A DNA stretch of 9,636 nucleotides, taken from assembly GCA_002429615.1 (NCBI GenBank), contig DJAN01000239.1, forward strand, positions 1 to 9,636, given 5' to 3'. The stretch comes from Lysobacteraceae bacterium UBA6001 (GTDB lineage: Bacteria; Pseudomonadota; Gammaproteobacteria; Xanthomonadales; Xanthomonadaceae). Positions 1 to 4,691 of this stretch are shown here, piece by piece (within the stretch, counting starts at the first letter, position 1; the number at the start of each line of letters is the position of its first letter). A program made the position numbers and the translations under genes. The notes beneath the pieces were generated by a model. That model was not told the origin of the DNA, did no database searches, and saw nothing but the letters and a program-made list of their open reading frames with translations.

Positions 1-170
1 CGGCGTGTCCCGAAAGGGCACACCGCCCGGCGGCTGCGCGATAGCAGGTGAGAGGCCACCTGCGTCAGGTGTCAGTACGACCTGATACCGCGCGGTCGCG
101 GCTGAAGCCGCTCCTACAGAAAAGCGGTCCAGCTGATTAGGCGACACCAGCACGGCGCCACAAGTCGCGC
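1..170. other. Non-coding region downstream of asnB
   Basis: I see no gene here. The stretch holds several short hairpins: one around a GAAA loop at about 5-23, a 6-bp stem at 45-50/57-62, a 6-bp stem at 65-70/80-85, and the REP-like element at 96-118. None is followed by a T-run on either strand, so no intrinsic terminator for asnB is evident. Transcription may end Rho-dependently or at the REP-like hairpin. The sequence is cut by the window edge, so whatever lies further left is unknown. Confidence 0.6.
96..118 (-). repeat. REP-like GTAG palindrome
   Basis: Read on the minus strand this is TGTAGGAGCGGCTTCAGCCG followed by CGA: a GTAG head followed by a 6-bp perfect stem (98-103 with 106-111) and a 2-nt loop. 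A GTAG/GGAG tetranucleotide next to a short GC-rich palindrome is the hallmark of REP elements mobilised by RAYT (TnpA-REP) transposases. I recall very similar sequences scattered between genes in Xanthomonas and Pseudomonas relatives. It lies 53 bp past the asnB stop, a typical 3'-end position where such elements may stabilise or end transcripts. Only one copy is in the window, so its repetitive nature is inferred. Confidence 0.55.
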
Positions 171-1865
171 TCAGCCAGCCAACGCCTGCTCGTGCACACC
201 CGCCACCGCACGCCCAGACGGATCGGCCATCTTCGCGAAACTCGCATCCCACGCGATCGCCGCAGGAGAAGAGCACGCAATCGACTTCCCGCCCGGCACC
301 GTCTCCGCCGCCGCATGGCTCGGGAAGAACTGCTCGAAGATGTGCCGGTAGTAGTAGGCCTCCTTCGTCTGCGGCGGGTTGTGCGGAAAACGCCGCTCCG
401 CCGCCGCCAGCACACGGTCGCTGATCTGCGCCTCCGCATGTGCCTTCAGCCCGTCGATCCAACCGTAGCCCACCCCATCGGAGAACTGCTCCTTCTGCCG
501 CCACAGGATCGAATCCGGCAGATAACCCTCGAACGCCTCGCGCAACACCGCCTTCTCGATCCGCCGCGAACCATCCGCGCGCGTCCCCACCATCTTGTGC
601 GACGCATCCATCCGCATCGCCACCTCCAGGAACTCCACATCCAGGAACGGCACGCGCGGCTCCACGCCCCACGCCATCATCGACTTGTTCGCCCGCAGGC
701 AATCGTAGTTGTAGAGCGCATCCAGCTTGCGCACCAGCTCCTCATGGAACTCGCGCGCGTTCGGCGCCTTGTGGAAATACAGATAGCCGCCAAAGATCTC
801 GTCGCTGCCCTCGCCGGACAGCACCATCTTCACGCCCATCGCCTTGATCCGCCGCGCCAGCAGGAACATTGGCGTCGACGCACGGATCGTCGTCACATCG
901 TAGGTCTCCACATGCCGGATCACCTCCGGCAGCGCATCCAGACCCTCCTCGAACGTGTACTCGAACCCATGGTGCACCGTGCCCAGCGACTCGGCCGCGA
1001 TCGCCGCCGCCGCCAGATCCGGCGACCCCTTCAAGCCGATCGCGAACGAATGCAGGCGCGGCCACCACGCCTCGACCTGGTCGTTCTCCTCCACTCGATG
1101 CCGCGCATAACGCGCCGCCACCGCCGCCACCAGCGACGAATCCAGGCCACCGGACAGCAGCACGCCATAAGGCACATCCGTCATCAGCTGGCGGTGCACC
1201 GCACGCTCGAAAGCCTCGCGCAATTCCTGCGGCGACACCGACACGCCCTCCACCGCCGGATACTCGCGCCACGGCCGCTCGTAGTAGCGCACCAGCTCGC
1301 CACTGGCGGTGTCGAAGTAATGACCCGGCGGGAACTGCGCCACGTCCGCGCAATCCTCCACCAGCGCCTTCATCTCCGAGGCCACGCGCAGCCGCCCTTC
1401 CTGGTCATGCCCCCAGTACAGCGGGCACACGCCGATCGGGTCGCGCGCGATCAGCGCCGCGCCGCGCGCCTTGTCCCACAGCGCGAACGCGAAGATGCCG
1501 TTGAGGCGGTTGAGGAACGAAGCCGGCGTGTCCTCGCGGTACAGCGCGTTGATGACCTCGCAGTCCGAGCCGGTCTGGAACGCATACGGCTGCTTGAGTT
1601 CCGCCTTCAGCTCACGATGGTTGTAGATCTCCCCGTTCACCGCCAGCGCCAGCTCGCCGTCCGCGGACAGCAGCGGCTGCGAACCGCCCGCCGGATCGAC
1701 GATGGCCAGGCGCTCGTGCACCAGGATCGCGCCCTCGCCCACATGTACGCCGCTCCAGTCCGGGCCGCGATGGCGCTGGCGCTGGGAGCGGTCCAACGCC
1801 TGGCGGCGCAACGCGCCGGCGTCGTCGCCGGATTGCAGATCGAAGATGCCGAAGATCGAACACAT
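171..1865 (-). CDS. asnB: Asparagine synthetase B, glutamine-hydrolysing
   Basis: The gene encodes cytosolic AsnB (564 aa; E. coli AsnB is about 554), which converts aspartate, glutamine and ATP to asparagine, glutamate, AMP and PPi. The protein starts MCSIFGIF, so Cys2 becomes the N-terminal nucleophile of the class II glutamine amidotransferase domain (about residues 2-190). HRGPD (32-36), ERLAIVD (51-57) and NGEIYNH (77-83) are glutamine-site motifs. The C-terminal synthetase domain carries the ATP-pyrophosphatase P-loop SGGLDSS at 238-244 and a GEGSDEIFGGY motif further on. I chose this ATG because Cys2 must be exposed after Met removal and because AGGAG lies 9 nt upstream. The frame stays open for 71 codons upstream, but that stretch crosses the terminator and leader-peptide gene. 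It is the last gene of the minus-strand series and is preceded by a predicted Asn-codon attenuator. All key motifs are intact. Confidence 0.97.
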   Translation of the reverse strand: MCSIFGIFDLQSGDDAGALRRQALDRSQRQRHRGPDWSGVHVGEGAILVHERLAIVDPAGGSQPLLSADGELALAVNGEIYNHRELKAELKQPYAFQTGSDCEVINALYREDTPASFLNRLNGIFAFALWDKARGAALIARDPIGVCPLYWGHDQEGRLRVASEMKALVEDCADVAQFPPGHYFDTASGELVRYYERPWREYPAVEGVSVSPQELREAFERAVHRQLMTDVPYGVLLSGGLDSSLVAAVAARYARHRVEENDQVEAWWPRLHSFAIGLKGSPDLAAAAIAAESLGTVHHGFEYTFEEGLDALPEVIRHVETYDVTTIRASTPMFLLARRIKAMGVKMVLSGEGSDEIFGGYLYFHKAPNAREFHEELVRKLDALYNYDCLRANKSMMAWGVEPRVPFLDVEFLEVAMRMDASHKMVGTRADGSRRIEKAVLREAFEGYLPDSILWRQKEQFSDGVGYGWIDGLKAHAEAQISDRVLAAAERRFPHNPPQTKEAYYYRHIFEQFFPSHAAAETVPGGKSIACSSPAAIAWDASFAKMADPSGRAVAGVHEQALAG

Positions 1866-1946
1866 GACGGAGAGCTCCTGGAGTTTTCGGGAAAACGGAA
1901 GGGGTTCCCTCGACCGGACAACCGGATGCATGGACGGGCGGGCAAT
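1866..1946 (-). other. asnB 5' leader after the attenuator
   Basis: These 81 nt lie between the terminator U-tract and the asnB start. Besides the Shine-Dalgarno sequence they can form two weak, mutually exclusive hairpins: gtttt/aaaac (1883-1887 with 1892-1896), and gggaa/ttccc (1889-1893 with 1905-1909). Both are short and I assign them no role. Confidence 0.4.
1875..1879 (-). promoter_or_regulatory. Ribosome binding site of asnB
   Basis: AGGAG on the minus strand, 9 nt before the asnB ATG. It decides the start: the in-frame ATG 22 codons upstream (1929-1931) has no comparable site and would bury the catalytic cysteine. Confidence 0.8.
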
Positions 1947-1976
1947 AAAAAACCCGCATCGGCCGATGCGGGTTTT
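1947..1976 (-). terminator. Attenuator: intrinsic terminator before asnB
   Basis: On the minus strand AAAACCCGCATCGG (1976-1963) is followed directly by its exact complement CCGATGCGGGTTTT (1962-1949), and the T-run continues to six (1952-1947). In RNA this gives a 12-bp stem with a GGCC loop and a U6 tail, a textbook Rho-independent terminator. It lies 81 nt before the asnB start codon and 31 nt after the leader-peptide stop. It therefore stops asnB transcription before the gene rather than ending an upstream gene. Its 5' arm is also complementary to a 14-nt segment inside the leader peptide gene, so its formation is conditional. The A-run on the other side makes it partly bidirectional, but no plus-strand gene ends here. 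Confidence 0.85.
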
Positions 1977-2031
1977 CTGGTCACTGGGCGTATGTTGCTG
2001 GCTTCGCCTAGTCGCAGACCCGCATCGGCCG
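1960..2031 (-). promoter_or_regulatory. Predicted antiterminator (leader segment 2 with segment 3)
   Basis: Transcript segment 2, CGGCCGATGCGGGT (2031-2018, leader codons 24-28), is perfectly complementary over 14 nt to segment 3, ACCCGCATCGGCCG (1973-1960), the 5' arm of the terminator plus loop. Pairing 2:3 encloses a 44-nt loop and destroys the terminator. A ribosome held on the Asn codons at 2073-2053 leaves segment 2 free for pairing. A ribosome that reaches the stop codon at 2010-2008 covers much of segment 2, so the terminator wins. The complementarity is visible directly; the switching mechanism is inferred from known trp/his/thr attenuators. Confidence 0.75.
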
Positions 2032-2098
2032 CGCACGATTATTCGCGCGCAGATTATTGCGGTTGTTGTTGTTGGCAACGGTGGCGGTCAGGCGAAGC
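2001..2098 (-). promoter_or_regulatory. Long-range pairing of leader start with stop region
   Basis: The transcript segment GCTTCGCCTG (2098-2089, beginning with the G of the leader ATG) can pair with TAGGCGAAGC (2010-2001, beginning with the leader stop codon) over 10 bp: nine Watson-Crick pairs and one G-U. The helix would bracket segment 2 and topologically oppose the 2:3 antiterminator, so it could act like the protective 1:2 hairpin when the leader is not being translated. This is a pairing observed in the sequence, with an inferred role. Confidence 0.4.
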
Positions 2099-2100
2099 AT
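2008..2100 (-). CDS. Asn-rich leader peptide of the asnB attenuator
   Basis: This is a 30-codon ORF starting MLRLTATVANNNN and ending RPMRVCD, then TAG. Eight of the 30 codons are Asn, in three clusters: codons 10-13 (AAC x4), 15-16 (AAT x2) and 20-21 (AAT x2). Both AAC and AAU are read by tRNA-Asn(GUU), so the peptide works as a sensor of charged Asn-tRNA. The product is probably unimportant; the act of translation regulates. It lies 81 nt downstream of dapE, ends 31 nt before the terminator stem, and its codons 24-28 form the antiterminator segment. No convincing Shine-Dalgarno sequence precedes the ATG, and a candidate promoter places the transcript start at or one base before the A, so it may be leaderless. 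Asn enrichment, strand, position and the overlapping RNA switch all agree. A chance ORF cannot be fully excluded without homologues. Confidence 0.8.
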   Translation of the reverse strand: MLRLTATVANNNNRNNLRANNRARPMRVCD

Positions 2101-2107
2101 GGAGCCG

Positions 2108-2136
2108 ACGCTAACCGGTCCGCGACGGCCGCGCAA
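2108..2136 (-). promoter_or_regulatory. Candidate promoter of the asn leader/asnB transcript
   Basis: On the minus strand a weak -35 TTGCGC (2136-2131) and -10 TAGCGT (2113-2108) are separated by exactly 17 bp. Each matches the sigma-70 consensus at 3 of 6 bases, but the -10 keeps the key T1, A2 and T6. The predicted start falls at about 2101-2100, on the leader-peptide ATG. It lies between dapE and the leader, where an independent promoter would be expected. Weak hexamers are common by chance. Confidence 0.35.
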
Positions 2137-2180
2137 CCGTTTCTGGGGCAACAAATCGCCCGCGCGGCCGCCCGTCGCGT

Positions 2181-3311
2181 TCAAAGCAGGCGCTCGACCA
2201 GGCGCTGGTAGAGATCCGGCAGCGCTTCCAGGTCGGCCACCACCACGTGTTCGTCCACCTGGTGGATGCTCGCATTCACCGGCCCGACCTCGATGCACTG
2301 CGCCCCCAGCGGGGCGATGAAACGGGCATCGGAAGTGCCGCCGCCGGTGCTCTCCTCCGGCGGCGCGCCGGCGAACTCGCCCAGCACCTGCCGGGCGACC
2401 TCGCGCAGCCGGCCCTCCGGGGTGTAGAACGGCTCGCCGCTGCGATGCCAGCGCAGGTCGAAATCCAGCCCGTGCCGGCGCAGCAGCGCGTCGATCTCCG
2501 CTTCCAGCCGGGGCGCATCCCAGTGCGGGTTGTAGCGCAGATTGAAGGCAACCTGCAGCTCCCCGGGGATCACGTTGTTGGCGCCGGTGCCGGCATGGAT
2601 ATTCGATACCTGCAGGCTGGTCGGCGGGAAACTCTCGTAACCGTCGTCCCAGTGCCGCGCGGTCAGCTCGGCCAGCGCCGGCGCGGCCAGGTGGATAGGG
2701 TTGCGCGCCTTGTGCGGATAGGCGACGTGACCCTGCACGCCCTTCACCGTCAACGTGCCCGACAGGCTGCCGCGTCGCCCCACGCGCAGCAGGTCGCCCA
2801 GCTTGGTGGTGGAGGAAGGCTCACCGGTGATGCACCAGTCGATGCGCTGGCCGCGCTCGGCGAACAGCCGCGCGACATGACGCACGCCGTCGATCGCATC
2901 GCCTTCCTCATCGGAAGTCAGCAATACGGCGAGCGTGCCAGCATGGCCCGGATGCGCCGCGACGTAACGCTCGGCCGCCACCACGAACGCGGCGACGCTG
3001 CCCTTCATGTCGGCGGTGCCACGTCCGTACAGCACGCCGTCGCGGATTTCCGGCGTGAACGGATCGCTCGCCCACGCCTCGCGCGGGCCCGGGGGCACCA
3101 CGTCGGTATGGCCGAGCAGCACCAGCACCGGCGCGCCGCTGCCATGCGTCGCCCACAGGTTGTCGACCTCGCCCAGGCGCAGGTGTTCGCACTGGAAGCC
3201 CGCGCCCGCCAGCCGTTCGGCGATCAGCTGCTGGCAGCCGGCATCTTCCGGGGTGACCGAGGGGCGCGCGATGAGATCGCAGGTGAGGTCGAGGACGGCG
3301 GACTTGTTCAC
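2181..3311 (-). CDS. dapE: Succinyl-diaminopimelate desuccinylase
   Basis: DapE (376 aa; E. coli 375) hydrolyses N-succinyl-LL-2,6-diaminopimelate to LL-diaminopimelate and succinate in the succinylase branch of lysine and peptidoglycan precursor synthesis. It belongs to the M20 family of cytosolic di-zinc hydrolases. The zinc ligands and catalytic residues are in place: H68 and D70 in [12 protein letters not shown]101 in [10 protein letters not shown]135/E136 in TSDEEGDA, E164 in ITGEPSS, and H350 in [10 protein letters not shown]. The start is a GTG whose last two bases are the first two of the upstream gene's TGA (GTGA, 4-bp overlap), which argues for translational coupling. No strong Shine-Dalgarno sequence is visible. 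The next gene downstream is the asn leader peptide, 80 nt away. I see no terminator in between, so read-through into the attenuator is possible. The pathway partner dapD sits two genes upstream. Confidence 0.97.
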   Translation of the reverse strand: MNKSAVLDLTCDLIARPSVTPEDAGCQQLIAERLAGAGFQCEHLRLGEVDNLWATHGSGAPVLVLLGHTDVVPPGPREAWASDPFTPEIRDGVLYGRGTADMKGSVAAFVVAAERYVAAHPGHAGTLAVLLTSDEEGDAIDGVRHVARLFAERGQRIDWCITGEPSSTTKLGDLLRVGRRGSLSGTLTVKGVQGHVAYPHKARNPIHLAAPALAELTARHWDDGYESFPPTSLQVSNIHAGTGANNVIPGELQVAFNLRYNPHWDAPRLEAEIDALLRRHGLDFDLRWHRSGEPFYTPEGRLREVARQVLGEFAGAPPEESTGGGTSDARFIAPLGAQCIEVGPVNASIHQVDEHVVVADLEALPDLYQRLVERLL

Positions 3312-3667
3312 GCGATACCGAAGCGCTTCTTGAAACCGTTGTCGGAGAAACCCTGGCTCATCACGCCATCGTCCGTCACCACCACCGGGCGCCGCACCAG
3401 CTGCGGATGCTCACGCAGCAGCAGCTTCCACTCGGCCTCGCTGCCGGACGCCTTGCGGTTGTCCGGCAGCTGCCGCCAGGTGGTGGAGGACTTGTTCACC
3501 AGCGTGTCGAAGCCACCCACCTGCGCGGCCCAGTCGAGCAGCGTCTCCGGGCTTGGCTTGTTGTCGCGGTAATCGACGAACGTGTAGGCGACGCCGAAGC
3601 GGTCGAGCCACTTCGTCGCCTTCTTGCAGGTATCGCAGTTCTTCAGGCCGTAGATCGTCGTGCCCAT
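3308..3667 (-). CDS. yffB: ArsC/Spx-family protein, YffB type
   Basis: A 119-residue thioredoxin-fold protein beginning [17 protein letters not shown], with the family's CxxC at Cys11-Cys14 and a typical ArsC-family body ([24 protein letters not shown]). It belongs to the ArsC/Spx superfamily and resembles E. coli YffB, a probable glutathione- or thiol-dependent reductase of unknown physiological substrate. Automatic pipelines may call it arsenate reductase or Spx/MgsR regulator; I would assert neither. Its neighbours support the YffB call, because yffB lies directly upstream of dapE in E. coli too. The ATG is 5 nt after the dapD stop, with only a weak GAG-type ribosome site inside dapD. Its TGA overlaps the dapE GTG start. 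Why it travels with lysine genes is unknown. Confidence 0.88.
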   Translation of the reverse strand: MGTTIYGLKNCDTCKKATKWLDRFGVAYTFVDYRDNKPSPETLLDWAAQVGGFDTLVNKSSTTWRQLPDNRKASGSEAEWKLLLREHPQLVRRPVVVTDDGVMSQGFSDNGFKKRFGIA

Positions 3668-3672
3668 CGCGC

Positions 3673-4671
3673 TTACTCGGCCAGCCCGCGCAGCAGGTCG
3701 TTGACGCTGGTCTTGGCGCGGGTCTTGGCATCGACCTGCTTGACGATCACCGCGCAGTACAGCGAATGCGTGCCGTCCTTGGACGGCAGCGAGCCGGATA
3801 CCACCACGCTGTACGGCGGCACGTAGCCGTAGGAAATCTCGCCGGTGGCGCGGTTGTAGATGCGCGTGCTCTGGCCGATGAACACGCCCATGCCGATCAC
3901 GCTGTGATGGCCGATCACCACGCCTTCCACCACTTCCGAACGCGCGCCGATGAAGCAGTGGTCCTCGATGATGGTCGGGCTGGCCTGCAGCGGCTCCAGC
4001 ACGCCGCCGATGCCGGCACCGCCGGACAGGTGGCAGTGCTTGCCGATCTGCGCGCACGAACCCACGGTGGCCCAGGTATCGACCATGGTGCCCTCGCCCA
4101 CGTGCGCGCCGATGTTGGTGAAGCTCGGCATCAGCACCACGTCCTTGCCGAAGTAGCTGCCACGGCGGGCGATCGCGCCCGGCACCACGCGCACGCCGGC
4201 CTTGCGGAACTTCGCCTCGTCATAGCCGGCGAAGCGCGCTTCCACCTTGTCCCAGAACGGCGCCGGGCGCGCATTGACCACGCCCATGTCGTTGACCCGG
4301 AAATACAGCAGCACCGCCTTCTTCAGCCACTCGTTGACCTTCCAGCCACCGTGGCCATCCGGCTCGGCGACGCGGAACTCGCCGCTTTCCAGGCCGTCGA
4401 TCACGCGGTTGACGATCGGCTTGGTGGAGCCCTCGATCTCGTCCAGGGTCAGCGCGGCACGGCGCTCGAACGCGCTTTCGATGGTGAACTTCAGTTCCTC
4501 GTGCCCCGGCACCGCGGGCTTGTGCAGGGTCTTCTTCGGTGCCGCCGGCGCGGCCGGCTTGGCCGGCGCCGCCTTCGCGACCACGGCCTTGGCCGGCGCG
4601 GCTTTCTTCGCCGGGGCCTTCACGGCGGCGGTCTTCTTGGCGGTCTTCTTGGGGGCGGGCTTGCTGGCCAT
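3673..4671 (-). CDS. dapD: Tetrahydrodipicolinate N-succinyltransferase with Lys/Ala-rich N-terminal tail
   Basis: DapD transfers succinyl from succinyl-CoA to tetrahydrodipicolinate, the committing step of the succinylase lysine/DAP branch, as a cytosolic trimer. The core from about residue 57 ([16 protein letters not shown]) to 332 aligns by eye along its whole length with E. coli DapD (274 aa). It includes [13 protein letters not shown] and the left-handed beta-helix motifs [35 protein letters not shown] and [15 protein letters not shown]. Residues 1-56 are an extra tail made almost only of Ala, Lys, Pro and Val in histone-H1-like KKxA/PAKKA units. I chose the ATG, which has GGAG 11 nt upstream. 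An in-frame GTG at 4693-4695, overlapping the glnD stop as GTGA, would add eight residues (VISGDSTF) and is a real alternative. The downstream gene follows after 5 nt. Confidence 0.93.
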   Translation of the reverse strand: MASKPAPKKTAKKTAAVKAPAKKAAPAKAVVAKAAPAKPAAPAAPKKTLHKPAVPGHEELKFTIESAFERRAALTLDEIEGSTKPIVNRVIDGLESGEFRVAEPDGHGGWKVNEWLKKAVLLYFRVNDMGVVNARPAPFWDKVEARFAGYDEAKFRKAGVRVVPGAIARRGSYFGKDVVLMPSFTNIGAHVGEGTMVDTWATVGSCAQIGKHCHLSGGAGIGGVLEPLQASPTIIEDHCFIGARSEVVEGVVIGHHSVIGMGVFIGQSTRIYNRATGEISYGYVPPYSVVVSGSLPSKDGTHSLYCAVIVKQVDAKTRAKTSVNDLLRGLAE

Positions 4672-4691
4672 GAACGTGGAATCTCCGGAAA

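Noticed and set aside
1..170. CRISPR array, tRNA or attachment site in the left end
   Set aside because: The hairpins differ from each other in sequence and spacing. There are no regularly spaced identical repeats and no cloverleaf or integrase nearby.
1866..2078. N-terminal extension of AsnB in the open frame upstream
   Set aside because: The catalytic cysteine must follow the initiator Met, the AGGAG site fits the internal ATG, and the extension crosses the terminator and the leader peptide gene in another frame.
192..2114. A 640-codon plus-strand ORF opposite asnB
   Set aside because: It is antisense to a certain gene, extremely rich in Arg, His and Gln, lacks any domain and also runs across the attenuator. 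Such ORFs arise in high-GC genomes from the codon bias of the real strand.
2137..2180. Terminator for dapE
   Set aside because: The stem gggcga/ttgccc in the minus transcript is short, contains a G-U pair and is not followed by a U-run, so it is not a convincing intrinsic terminator.
2101..2298. Longer minus-strand ORF (96 codons) that ends with the Asn-rich peptide
   Set aside because: The upstream part lies mostly inside dapE in another frame and has no family features; only the last 30 codons carry the Asn clusters and fit the gap.
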